From: Marchantia polymorpha subsp. ruderalis
Taxonomy: Eukaryota; Streptophyta; Marchantiopsida; Marchantiales; Marchantiaceae
NCBI GenBank assembly: GCA_037833965.1
Contig: AP031351.1
Coordinates: 3,484,501 to 3,548,500 of the forward strand
Length of the DNA stretch: 64,000 nucleotides
Direction: 5' to 3'
The notes below the pieces were generated by a model, which was not told the DNA's origin, did no database searches, and saw only the letters and a list, made by a program, of their open reading frames with translations. How positions within the stretch are numbered: the stretch's first letter is position 1; each line of letters begins with the position of its first letter. A program made the translations under genes and the position numbers. This document shows positions 1 to 12,800 of this stretch, piece by piece.

Positions 1-1881
1 GCAAGAATCAGCAAAAGATCCAGGCCCATCTAAAACATTCCTCGGTGACAACATTTCTGCGTGGTGCTCTTCGCATCCACTGATTGGGCTCGCCCTATCG
101 ACGGAGTCTCGCCCGAGTTCGAACATCGTACACTTGACCTCCTTGGAGTGGACCTTGGAAGAACTAAACGACTCTCGACCAGATTCTATTAGGGAACATT
201 TCGAGGGTGACGCATCTTTGAATAGTCTGGAAGTGCTGAATGAATCCCTGGCGGGATCAAAGTACGAAGCTTTCACGGGCGACGTTTGCTTAGATGACTG
301 TCTGGAGGAATGTTTTGGAGCCGGTCCAAAAAACGGAGCTTCCAATCCTTTGTATCTCGACTTCGCGAGTAACTCCTGCATATCTGTAGGCAGAAAATTG
401 GTGTCAGATCGGCGTCAATCACGACATTCCAGAATTTCCTGCAACTGTAAACCAAAGCCTCCTCCACTTTACTAGGTTCAAAACATGCCGGCCCTCGTCT
501 CCTTAACACAAAAATTCAAACACACCGGGCACAGAGACGGACTCGGTTTTGAGTCTTACCTTCGGTCAGCAGAGCAACACTGCCATCGTACGATAACTTT
601 TGGCGATGTTCCTTATACAGCAAAATTTTCTTATTGCTCACAACGACAACCGAACAGCCAGGAGCTGCGTGCCTTGAGCAGTAGCTTGCTGTGCCCTGTA
701 TCCGCCTGTGCCGAATTGACCAGAGTTAATTTTTCTTCAGACAAAACTACGACTCGATGATCCCACAATCTAATGCCTGAGAGCAGGAAAACAGACATAC
801 TACCACGAAACCGCCCCCGCCGCCCATTTTCATTTCCTCGTGACAAAACACTTCGCGACATCGATTGACAAACGAAAGCACCCCACGAACATGCGTCGAA
901 CCTAGAGTGCGGATTCATGTCACTATGCCGAAGGCTAACTTTTCCTTCCGATAGCTCGGCCCACGAGCCGCGCATGGAAGCACGTAAAACGACTCCGGAG
1001 AGAGCTTCGAGAGAGCATCCTTACCAAGGGGCGACACGTCGACCAGATGTGCTGAGAACGAGAAGAGTTGCGCCCAGTGCGGCGGCCTCTTCAACGAGAA
1101 CTTTGTCCAACGTCTCTCCACATACAACCCTCACCTGCGTCGTGAGCTGCAGAATCAGAGGAACGTTAGTAAGACGAGCTTCGATTTCGAGAGTAGTGCT
1201 CTAATTCAATGACGACTTCACTGTCAGCAGTCCGTGGGTATGGTACATTTCGGCATCTTGAGGGCATGAACGCGGCGCAGTGTACATTTTGAAACATGTC
1301 GTGGAGACAGCCAACAACGAAAACAAACCACCGTGGAACTCGAGGGCAAGATTCTCACCTCTTTCTCCGTACACAACTCTTTGAGCGGATCCAGAAGTGA
1401 AGTCAACCCGAACGCGACGCTTGACTTGTACTTCTCAAGTCCCCCATCTTGTAACTCTGGAGAAAAGTGACATGAGAGAACCCGTCAGAGGCATACGGAA
1501 GGATAAGTGGTCAGTCCGACTGGCAGAGCAGCTGTGCCTCGCGCGAGAGCATTGACAACGTGGAAAACGAAGGGCTGGAGTTCAGGATTAAGCCCGACAC
1601 GCGACAATGTCGAAAACTTTGTCAGTGTTCAAACGTGGAGGGGTCTAAGACAAGATGCTCTCCAGAAAAACACTGTGGAAGCACGTCCCTCTCTGGCTTC
1701 AGTGATCATCGCAACATAGGCTCGGACACGTACCTTTCGCGATTATGGCACTGTGGTCGATGACATGAAGTGCAATGATATGATCACCACTTTGCGCGGC
1801 CGTATTGCACGCCCAAGCCAAAAGGTCTTGACTTTCCTGTCCCAAGCTTACACCTACTACAATGGTCTCCGGAGATTGCAT
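1..1881 (-). CDS. N-terminal part of a USP-domain receptor-like cytoplasmic kinase (left-truncated by the window)
   Basis: Five exons join in phase on the minus strand: 1734-1881, 1359-1456, 1025-1146, 560-705 and 383-1, which continues off the window. Together they give about 299 residues. The start ATG at 1881 gives MQSPETIVVGVSLG, the first beta strand of a universal-stress-protein (UspA) fold, followed by LLAWACNTAAQSGDHIIALHV. Exon 3 carries the conserved strand/helix CGETLDKVLVEEAAALGATLLVLSTSG. Exon 4 reads ASYCSRHAAPGCSVVVVSN, which matches the 'YCAKKLP..CSV..V.NGK' end of plant USP-RLCK domains. Exon 5 is a Ser-rich linker containing short S/D/F motifs. In this family (RLCK VI/VII type) the USP domain is followed by a Ser/Thr kinase. 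The kinase itself is outside the window, so that part is inferred. The acceptor of exon 4 avoids an in-frame stop just upstream. Family assignment is fairly sure; the ligand and catalytic state cannot be judged. Confidence 0.8.
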
Positions 1882-4450
1882 CCTGCGCTCCTCACTTGCA
1901 CACGACGCTCACATGCAGCGGAGCTAGACGTGTTGCTCGTTTATATCCGCTACACCACATTTGACAAACGACGCTGCTCCTCGACCTCCTCGCCTATCCA
2001 AGCCTCTGGTTTCAACAGCCGTGTACCTCGAACAAATTCCTCCTCCCCACTGTTCAAAGATCAAAGTAAATCAGCGGAATCAGGTGGCGGGACTCAACAC
2101 TTGGGCAATGCCGACCTCTCTACGCCACGCCCCACACTACATCCAGTCCAATACCGTTCGTCGACTTACTGTCGTCCCCGAATGACCCCTTAACACTCTA
2201 CTATTCACGGTACAGATCCCCTTCGCACGCAGAAAAATTGCGTATTTGCAGACAAAACGATCTCCTGCAGCTCAATTCCGAGCTCGCTCGACGTCGTCTC
2301 GTCAAGCTATCAAGTGCTCGAGCAACCCCGGGACACGAGACAGCTTGATGGACAACACCGAAGCAAACCCGAGCACAGACTCCGGTTTCCGCATAAAATA
2401 CTCCTCCTAACCAGCACACTCCTGCCGAGAATCCTCCTGCTTGTCACACTACAGAGCCAGCCGACGAAACTACAGGAGACGACCTATATTTGCTCTGCAG
2501 CTTTGTGTTCTCTTGTGAGGAGGTGCGGCCCCTGAGCGCACGAATAGCGGGAGCTCATGTCGGGTGACGATGTTTTCGCGCGCAGCAAAGACGTGCACGG
2601 CAAGAACCACAACAGTGCAGGTATGCAAATGCAATGTCGCGACAGCCCAATGACCACTATGGCCTAGATGCAATGTGTCCACACACGAACGCACGCGAGC
2701 TCGTTAGCAACTACGACAAGCTTCAACATCGATCCCCGGACACAACATTCATCCGAGCGCAGCCTCAGACTTCGGTTCGCCTCTCGACATCTGCTCGGGG
2801 CGGGGGCGGGACCAGACGGCTCCGAGGACCGCTCTGGCCAACAGGGAGCCGCGCAACGGATGTGAGATCCGCGCCCGCGCGCGCGTGCGCTGTCAAGGCC
2901 AGATCAGCCTCGCTATTCAAGGATGGCTGACGGCAGAGCCAGAGGCGCTTCAAAGTGCGTACCGGGCGATCGAAAGGGAAAGCGGGAGGACGCTTCGTCA
3001 CCAACCTCGCGAGTGTCAGCCGCTCTAGGCATGAATCGCAGCAGCTGCCCCGTTCAGCTCCGCCACCGTCGAAGGACCTTCCCTGTGACCGCGCCGCTCC
3101 GTCCTGCGAACCTGTTCAGTTGCGAGTGGCAGCAGCTCACCGCTCGCTCTTCGTTCGACGATTCGCAATGCGAATGAACGAGCAGACGATGGATTGTCCG
3201 CGCGATATGCTATTTTTCGCAACACACCACCACGACGCTCCTTCCACTTCTTCGTCCTTCGTCCGACGAAGGGTCTCCCGCTCGCTCTCGCTCTCGACCT
3301 CCCTCCGCGCGCCGTGCGACTCTTGTCTTGTCTACTGCACACAACTCGGATCCTCGTTCCGCTGCGAGAGCCGCGGCTGGTGTCTTCTTTCCCGGCGCCC
3401 CGTCTTTTCCTTCCGCCTCCGCTCGTCGCCTGCGGTCTGCTGCTGCAGCAGCTCCTCGTCACCGGACCTCGGCGGTCTGACGGTCTAACAGACTGACCGA
3501 CCGACTGGGACCGGGGCTGGGTCTGAGATCCAGGGCGAGAGTGTCTGAGAGAGCTAGCCGCCTCTGCTGCTGCTGCTGCGGCTCCACTTGAGACTCGACC
3601 TGACTGTCTCTACTCTGGTCAGGTCTACTCTACTCTAGTCATCAGCGGCAGCGTCATCATCAGCGGCTGCTTCTCCTTCCAAGTAGGGGCGCAACATTAC
3701 GGGCCTCCGCCCTCCCATCCCTACCTCGCATGCCACCGGGACCCGCAGCCCCTGACACTACCAAATAAAAACCGCTACTGTCCCGCGAGCAATAAATGGC
3801 CTCAATTTCCAGCTCCGCAATTCCTGCTGCCCGATTTCCTGTTGCAGGCCGCGCCTCCAGTTCCCATTGCCCGCCCTACCCTCGCTGGCGGCCCGCCCGT
3901 CTTCTTGGGAGGGACCCCGTACGCAGTTCGGGAAATTCGGCAGCCAACCGGTGACCGGGGACAGGGCGGTCTCTGTACGCCTCGAGGGCAGGCCCGCTGC
4001 CTGATATGCTGCCGAGCGCAGAAGTCACAAGCTCATGCACATCGAGCGAATCGAATCATGAGCTCCGGCGTCATTTAATGGCGATATCTGGCACTCGGAC
4101 CCCTCGTAGGAGATTGACATATTTCTCCGCCACTCGGCGAAACTCCTGGACTTCTCGCCCTGGCTCACGACTTGCGCGCCATATCCGTCGTCACGACACA
4201 CGGCGGCCGACACGTATCCTCGCGACATGCCACGTCCGACTCGCGCATCCCTTTTCTCACCTCGGTGAAATCTCCCCGAGTGCACGTGCTTCGAATGGAT
4301 GGACGTCGCACGTAAAATCCGACGCCCGCTTCCCGAACAGTATTTTCCTTCGGTGTCGAAGATTTTCACCCTCCCCGCCCCCGCCCTCCGGCATTTACAT
4401 CTAGTGGCCGACACATCACTCGCCACGTCACGCCTTTCCGTCCTTACGAG
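1882..4450 (-). promoter_or_regulatory. Upstream/leader region of the USP-RLCK gene with CT-rich (sense GA-rich) tract
   Basis: No coding exon is recognisable here. Base composition rises to GC-rich between about 2.75 and 4.4 kb. Between 3230 and 3620 the plus strand is strongly pyrimidine-rich, with a CTG trinucleotide run near 3563-3580; the transcript sense of the minus-strand gene is therefore GA-rich. Several plus- and minus-strand open frames of 70-180 codons overlap one another in this tract. They look like by-products of low stop-codon frequency rather than genes. Promoter or 5' leader function is inferred from position only. Confidence 0.4.
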
Positions 4451-6120
4451 CCCTCGTTTTTAGGTTAACAAATTCTGTATTTTTTTAATCCGGGTCATTA
4501 TTTTTCAAATTCGGATTAGATTCTCACCTTATGTCTGCAGCCAAGTACCGCAAAACGGCTATGTTTCTCGGATCACCCGGGGCCTTGAGAGTTACCACGT
4601 CATAGCCCTGTGTACGTAGTCAGGGACGCCGAACGGACAGCAAATCTCACCACAATCACCGACACCGAAAACGGCCATGCATGCACGTGGTAAAAGGCCT
4701 CTTGCTTTCTCGACGTTACCCCTTTTTCCCGTCTCCTTTTACCTCCTGGCTTTCCACGGGAGATGACCATCTACAGCTCCACCTGGAACGTCGTTAATCT
4801 CCGGTACGCTTACGCGTCACAACCAGTCCTTGCGAAGAGGAACGTCCTCGACCTTGAGCCCAAGTACGCTGGCAGTACCCCGGGTTTTTTGCTTAAAGAA
4901 CCCAAAAGAAGGGAATACCCCATCGAGAGAAATAGAACGCGTGCTATGGGGCAATACGTTCATATCATCGCGATGGAGTATTTATTCGTTTGTTTATTTG
5001 TTTATTTGCTTACTGCTTGAAATAAACCTGAGCTATCTAAGTCAAACAACATAGCGATTACTCTCTTATGGATATGTATGCAATCTTCAAAAGAGTATGA
5101 GTAGATACAAAATATTACCCATAACTTGTGGGTAATATTTTATGGGCCATTAGCCTTTGAGACGGATGGCAGCTACTAATCAGTTAGGACATGACGTTAG
5201 TCGACGGTATGCCTCTGAGCCAATGTATTACATAACTTTACGAGAATAATCTCTTTTATACAGAGCCAGAGGTAGCGCTCCTCGGATTTGATACTTGTCA
5301 TCTGAGGAAACGAAAGAACTTTTTTTTTCTATATCTGAATTTTTTTAAATTGAACATAAATTATATTTACAACAAACTCAATCTTTTAAATATGTTTCAA
5401 AATTTTGTAGAGATTACCATTTGAGTTCGAATCCTTCCTTGTGTTCATTTTATTTCTTCAGTGTTGTATGTTTTTTTATTATCTTATTTAAGATAAGTAA
5501 ACTTAGTGTAAGTGCTAGGTAGGCATACTAAGTAGTTTGTTATATAATCATAACCGGTTTGCATGCATATTGAAAATTGAAAGTCTTACGTAAAGTTCGC
5601 AATGTAAAAGGAACATGGAAAATCTATGTACCCATCAAATAAAACTCTTATTTCGTAGAGTACATTCACAATTGCAGAGCAGCGGAGCCAAATATTTGCT
5701 GGGTTCATGTCTTAGAGCTGAGATTCTGATATGTCTGAAACTTATGTACAATAAGCTCAAATATCAAATTAGAACTAAGCTGTCGCTTATCGTCTGAAAG
5801 CTAACCATTTTGCACTTCATTTTGTACGTTGTTTTCAGGTACTTTGTTATGACTATTAATCCTTTGACAAGTTATGAAAGAAAAATTTATCATTATTCTA
5901 CATATGAAAATTACGAGCAATCCCTCATGAATTTTTTTATTTCTTTATGATGAAAATGCATCATAGTTTTCAAAATATTAAATTAATCTTCGCAGTTTTG
6001 TAATGAAAACTGCCTAGCCATGTGATGGTGTGATGGCGGCCTGCTGGTTCCAGCTGACTAGAAACAGGTTGTGATATTCGAGAGCATTTTCCATACATTT
6101 TATACTGCTGAATTGGAAAA
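4451..6120. other. AT-rich intergenic DNA with a 13-bp-arm hairpin
   Basis: I see no gene in this stretch. At 5109-5141 there is a perfect inverted repeat with arms AAAATATTACCCA and TGGGTAATATTTT around a 7-nt loop. The rest is low-complexity AT-rich sequence with no recognisable coding or RNA motif. Confidence 0.5.
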
Positions 6121-6812
6121 TAATATATGCCATGGCACATGGAAACGGTTGTAGTCAGAACGAAAGCAGAATCACGCGGACCGTTGGTGAGCCCGGCCGG
6201 TGTGTCTGTCTGTGAGTGTCCGTTCGGAGGTCGTCCGCCGGCGGGCACGACAGTAAACATTGGTGACGTCGGAATTCCCGACGTGGACAGAATGAACTTT
6301 ATGCTCTACCTGGTAAGTCTCAGTAGCGTGTCAGTGATGACTCCGGAGTCCGACGGAGGTCCGGGAAATATATGTCCGGACAAGCTCCGGGAGGGCCTCC
6401 CGACGACATGTGAACGCGGCAGGCGTGAGGCGGTGAGCCAGGTTGCGGCCGGGCCGGGGCGGCTGGTCGAGGTTGTTGTTAGTCGGTCGCGTGAGAAAGA
6501 TATTACAGATCAATGATTAAAAGATTTGATAAACAAAATGGAAATAATACAAACTTCATTGATGGCGAGGAAAGGGTACCGCAGATTTTGGAGATTTCTG
6601 CGACGAGGAAGGGAGAGGATGACGTGGCGGATAGTCCATCCGCCGGATTGCGTCGGAGTTTGTGTAAGACGGAATTCGCCCAAGCGATTGGGGGGAGGGA
6701 AGATTCGAGAGAACGTGTTCTAGTGTGCAAACGGGAGCGTGTATTTAAGATCATGTCTTTATGGGAACTCCCAATCAATACATACTCCTGCAACTTGATT
6801 AAAAAAAAGTAG
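6120..6812 (+). mobile_element. GC-rich island resembling an LTR-retroelement leader/LTR fragment
   Basis: This 0.7 kb block is conspicuously GC-rich inside AT-rich DNA. At about 6256-6290 the sequence CATTGGTGACGTCGG continues into CCCGACGTGGACAG. That resembles the primer-binding-site/leader motif 'TTGGTGACCCCGACGTG' common in Gypsy and BEL-type LTR elements. Around 6740-6800 a TATTTAAGA-like box is followed by a short segment ending in TCCTGCAACTTGATT, as in an LTR promoter/end. Overlapping plus-strand open frames (6127-6516, 6513-6812) show no domain I recognise. The element identity is an inference, and no paired LTR is visible in the window. Confidence 0.3.
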
Positions 6813-9800
6813 GAAAATCGAAGAAAAGCAGTATCAATAACAACTCTACAGTCCTTTGAATAGGAATCTCGAAATTTTCATCATTCTCTCTCATTGCAGT
6901 TGTATTCATTTAGTCAACACAGACATTTTTTACTGTTCCATTCTTAACAATTCTTAAGATATAACATTCTTGAAAATTCTCTACTTTCTTCATATAGCTG
7001 TCCACTTTTATAGGCAGCCAAGAGTCTACTCTAGAACTACTTCACAGTTGTAATCTTCATACAATGTTTCTTTTCTCTTGCAAATTCGAATCTGATGTAC
7101 AAGAGTTGCAAGTATATTGGAGATTGAATAATTTTGATCATTTTCTTGACTCTAGATAATTGTTGTCAAATATTTGATATGTCCAATACACATTTATTTA
7201 TGTAAGACCTCATTCATGATAAGAACTTAAATTTACGAAATTACGAATATTTTTTACTTACAATGAAAATTATTTTGAAAATTATGAAAATAAAATGAAT
7301 GAATTTGATAGTGAATTTATTTTCATATTGTTCAAATAAAAGTTTAGGAATTCTTCAATTTTTTGTAAATTTTTTGCAGATAAATAAAAAATTGGTCACA
7401 AATGTACTTCTAAAAAAATGTTGATCTATTCAAAATTTCAATTGATCTCAAGATGTCATTTGATTTTTTAATAATATGAGCCTATATTGCTGAATTGACA
7501 ATAAAAATCATAACAAATATATGGTAATACACTAATATAAGTATGTATATCTTTTCAAACGATTTTTTCAATGTGTTACAAAATGATCGAATATTATTGA
7601 TGTCATCGAAACGCACATTCTCTCTACAATGTATTTTCGAATCATTCAAAAAGAAGATTATCAAAGTTGAGAACATTATTCAATCTTTACTCCATCTCGG
7701 CTCTTTTTAGAGCTATTGGATCAAGACAAAATCTGGTCTTATGCTGAGAAATCTGTTCAGAAAGTTATAATTTTACAATCTAGAAATTTTGTTTTATATT
7801 CAGTAAGTTATATTGTTGACATGTTGTTAATTACATATTAGAATGATATTTTTTTCTTAAATTTTGAGTCAATCAGGTCCGAAAATAATTAAAAATAAAA
7901 ATAGAATAATTTTTTGTTCATATTCATGCAAATTAATTATTTTAATAAAATTTCTAACATTCTTTGGAATATAAAAATGATGATGAGGTTCTAATTTTAA
8001 TGAATATTCAAATTTTACATTTAATTTTGATGATAAATTTATTGCAGATATGATATATGATAATGAAATAAAGTCACTTTTTTATGTGAAATTTTTTAGA
8101 ATATACTTATCGTAAAAGAATTTCGAATCAAGTTGTAAGTAATTTATTTCAACATTTGAAAAACTAATCGATTTTCTTTTGTCGTCGGCACATTTACAAA
8201 AAAACTGATGATCGCGTCACAAAATCATATTTCATTTAATGTAATCTAAAGAAAAAATATAAAGACGTATAAATATCATCATTATGTATTTTTCGGTAAT
8301 TTCCTTATCAACAAATACTGAGGACGTTACAACGGATTCACATGTTGGACATCTGAGAATGCTTGTCCTCATGATCGTGCCTCTAAAAGACATAAGAGAC
8401 TAGGAATATCCAGCGGAAAGTTACATACAAACATGTTAGTACATTCATTAAAGCTTCAGTGGTTTCTAAAACTGGATAGACCGTGAGTATTGCAAGGCCA
8501 TGTACTCATTTACTCCAATCTCTTTTATATACTTGTTGGGCTCTAACAAAGTTCTCGCATCTACAAGATTTTCATCCTCCGACTATGTCATCACGGTGAA
8601 ACCTCGACGTGGACGACAAGCAAGGGACTGACAGAACTACTGGGTTCTCTTGAGGACATAGAACCTTAATCCCTTCAGAAAATGTTCCGAACTAGCAAAC
8701 ATAGAAACATGGGAAGAGAGAAGGGACACTGGATTTTCCTACAGAAGCTTTCAGGAAAAGTTATCTTTTACAGGGCGTGGCAGATGGAATTGTAGGCGAG
8801 TGAGGAGAAGATTGAACGTTGCAAGGGCTGAACTAATCTGAAAAAGCTGCAAAAGGGTTGGTGGATGGTAAGGCTGAGGAAAGGAAGAAGAGGACGAAGT
8901 ACAAGACGTAAGGAAAGGGCGGAGAGAAAGAGAAGACGTGTTGTCAGAAATGGCAAACTGCACAATCCAGAGGAGAATAGAGACACTCAGGGAATGATAA
9001 TAAAAATATGATGGCTCTGGGTACATACGTACTCGAGTTAGTCCAGGCCTCAGATATATTTTGTTTGGCCTTAATCATGATTCTTGCATGAGCTAAATCG
9101 ATCCCCCATGGACAAGGAGACAGATGTACACATATATCTTTCTGATCACTACAGTCTTTTCTTTGGAATCTAATCGTGTTTGTGTCTGTCTAATCACGCT
9201 GACACCAACAAAGTTCTGGTTTTACTCTTCCCTTTTACGTTCGTCATTTCCATCACATGAAAACATCTTGGCCTTGTGTGAAATCAAGTAAGTGGTATGG
9301 TGTGATCCCTGGTTGACAAACCATTCACCTGGCCGGATGTATCTGCAAATTTGTCCACGTCCCGTGTACAATCTTAAATGTACTCTTTCAATGTGTTCTA
9401 CAACATCAAATTTTCTCTCTCTATTTTCTCTCCCCCAAAAAGGAGAGAATTTCCTACAGTATGAATGAAAAGTTTTCTTTAAGTACTAAAGTGAAGGACG
9501 TTTGGTACTTTTGTGAGGTACTTCGTGAATATCGTAATGAAATTCAAAGATGATCGGAGTCCACAACAACTGTATTCAAGAGTAAAGCACAAGGACCGCT
9601 CTTTATAGGGTCCTGGATACAAAAGACTTTTATTGAGCCCTTCACGAATATTTGAGAAGTCCATAAGAATCGAAAATTGAATGCAGAGAAGTTAGGAGAC
9701 CGAATCTATTTGCATTCTTCCATGAACTAAACATTATGGTTGTTTTTGCTGTTGTTGTTGCTGAAGGGTGAATATATATCACACTCAAGCAGAAACCCAA

Positions 9801-12800
9801 TGATGATGATCAATATGTGTGAGCCACTTTCTTGCGAAGAATGCAAATCATGAAATCGAGGGAAATGATGAGAGGATTCGGTACTTTTATATTATGATTT
9901 GAAAACCTGTATCACAATGATGCACAAAGCCATAATGTAAAACGTGTTGGTCTGCGAGTTTAGAGGATTTGCACAAAAGTTTTTTAGAAATGATGATAGA
10001 TAGAGCGAGAAGGACGGAGGACTAGACGCTATCCCTTGAGGTTAGTTACAGGTCACCTCAACGCCCATACGAGTCACGCACACACAATGTGATACCCAAT
10101 GTGACAGCCCTCTCGACGCAAGGAAGGAAGAAATGGTCTGAGAATGATCCATATATGGGGTCCTCCCAGTGTGGGTGGAAAAGGCTCGAGTGGTCCTCAC
10201 CATAAGCATATCGACTTCATGAGCGAGGCCCACTTGGTCTCCTGGAGCAGCCTCATGTGGTCCTCTAATCTGATCAACACGTCTTCAGTGTCATGAGAAA
10301 GAAAAAACCAGGTCCATGAAAATAGAAGAGATCAGATCGCACGATCTGTCGATTTCTGGAATCCCACAACAGAAATATGAGCACGTCTTGAATGTAAGTA
10401 AATGATACTCTAGCATTGAAAGTTTACATTCGCTCACGTTTCTAGTTGAACCGTCCATAGTTACCATTACAAGTTCTGGATCTACCACAGGACGAGACTT
10501 GGACATGGAGGAAATATGCCGATGGAGCATCCCGTAACACAGCATAAAGACGAGAAGACCTTGTCAAGGATGAAATCAAATGGGTAAGATGTGACTAGGT
10601 TCCAGTTACCATCACAATGACAATTATAAGATTATCTTTTATGAGATTGATTTAATAAGAATAACGCAAGCCAATGATGATTGGAATCAACTCATGCTTT
10701 TCAAAGAAATCTACACAATATGTTGTGTAGATGGTGTCAAAGTTGTGTCCATTATGCAATATAATTCCATTCTTAGAAGAACCAAAAAATAGACCTTTTG
10801 CATAATTATGTTGTTATTCATTGAGAGGTATGAATTAATATAATCACGAACCGCTATGTTTGCAATAGTAATTTGATGACATATCTATACTTAGCTAAAA
10901 AAATGTGCTCAGATGAGTTGGTTGTAAAATGTATCAATGCTCCATTTGCATTATATATTCACCTCCTCAAGCATAAGCTACTTGATATCAATAGAAGAGT
11001 TTTGATAACATCTAAATGAAGAATGTATCTCATAAAGCTTAATTGCATCCAGGCTAGGGTTAGTACTACATTCATTGATAGATAATAAAGATGTATATGA
11101 TATTTACTTTCGTTTTATGCCTTATGAATCTGCGGCTTACGGCTGCAGGGTTATCTCAGGCTCTCAAATTCGCGGACTGAAGCCTAAGGAGGAGAACTCA
11201 ACTCCACAGTCTCATGATTTTGAAAAGTCTAAGTCCTCTACCATCGAGAAAGTAGAGCGATGTACCAAACTCAAACACAACGTCACCTTTATTGGATAAT
11301 CGACTAGTGCAAATCAAGAAGTCGCGATGCATGGTCGAATTAAGATCTATAGGCAACCTTCAATTTCACATAAAGAGCTTATATTAGTCATAACAAGAGC
11401 ATATACAACCCTAGTAATACAAGGAATGGTTAAACAGAGCAAAAAGAATGTAAAGCTTGTCAATCAAGATAAACTTTAAACTTTTAATATAATAGCTCAG
11501 AAAAGAGAAAAAAGGCTCAACCTCCTTTTTTATCTTTGTAAAAAAATTAACTCTTTGTTGACTGGAGTAGTCTATGTAAGGTAAAATCTTTCTTCACATT
11601 CATTATCTATTTTTCAAGGGTGTACATATCTTCAGTCACAAACCGAGATCATAGCAAAGAATGCTAAGCTAGACCTAAGTTATGGTTTCATCCATCGATA
11701 TTAAATCTATCATTCCACAACAACCATTGCAAGTTTTTTAATCTTTGTGAAAAATATTATATCACCAAACATATCATGATTTTCTTTAATGTTTAATACG
11801 AATGCTGTAAGTGGATGGAAAGGACAGTGCTGATTAGGATCTAGGATGTGGGGCTTATAAAGAAATCAAACAAGATCAGATCAGACCTTGAGAGCCACAA
11901 AGTTTTAACATGAGACAGAAGGGAGATGCTGAGGGTGATGCAGTGCAAAAATAGATTGTCAATGAGCAACGACCGAGGAGTCTTTGGTCAACTTCTCTTC
12001 GCCCCTGGTTTCATCTTGTACGGCTTGATCTGATGGGCTCTTGTCATCGTTTCTCCCATCCACTTGGCCCACTCTTCCTCCAACTCGGATAACGGGCGGG
12101 AAGGAGTAGATCTCATTGGTTTTAGGGGATAATCTTGACAATGCAAAGACTTCCTCCACATGGATGCTATTTGGGTCCGTGAATCAGGAGGACATGAAGG
12201 AATATGGAGGGCTGTCTAAGGCATGAAAAATAAGGTGAAATAGTTGGCATACGTGTATATATATCTACGTCAAATAACTATTTCTAATCTGTGTGCTCAA
12301 TCTCTCACCGGATCTGCGAACTTCACCGCTTGTGAAGTGTGCTGAATGATTGGTATGATATTAAAGGTAGGATACTACTTACACACCTTGATCAACCTAG
12401 GTCCATGCTTGACACCTCAAAAGATCAGACGGATCGCGTGAAATATTAGCTTGTGTATATTTGTTTATATATATTGTGACAATCTAGCTAATTGTGCTAT
12501 GGACTGAAGTGATCGACTCAGAGTACAGAAGGTCATAACACAATAGAAGGCAGGCATTCACGTGCTTGTGACATCATCAAGAGATTTGCGCTTTCGTCAA
12601 GTGGTGAAAAATATGGCCGGGAGGCAATCTTGTCTTCTGACTGCGCTCACGTGGGGGAACAAACATCAACTCTCGTAAAAGCTAAAAAGAGATTTGGACG
12701 CCTTGATCACAGACTCAGAAAAGGAGAGGCATGGAACACTCTCATGGCTAAACAGAAAAGAAGAAGAACAAAACTCTAGGCCTATACGTGGAAGGAATGA

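Noticed and set aside
134-475. Plus-strand 113-codon frame
   Set aside because: It is the shadow of exon 5 of the USP-RLCK gene, whose minus-strand frame is open and in phase with the earlier exons.
2955-3496. Plus- and minus-strand frames of 100-177 codons
   Set aside because: Mutually overlapping on both strands in a low-stop, CT-rich region with no domain; treated as upstream region of the USP-RLCK gene.
5410-5440. GAGTTCGAATCC resembling a tRNA T-loop
   Set aside because: Flanking bases do not form the T stem and no other tRNA arms are present.
8751-9026. Minus-strand 91-codon frame rich in Ser, Leu and Phe
   Set aside because: Generated by a purine-rich plus-strand stretch; no start context, splice sites or homology.
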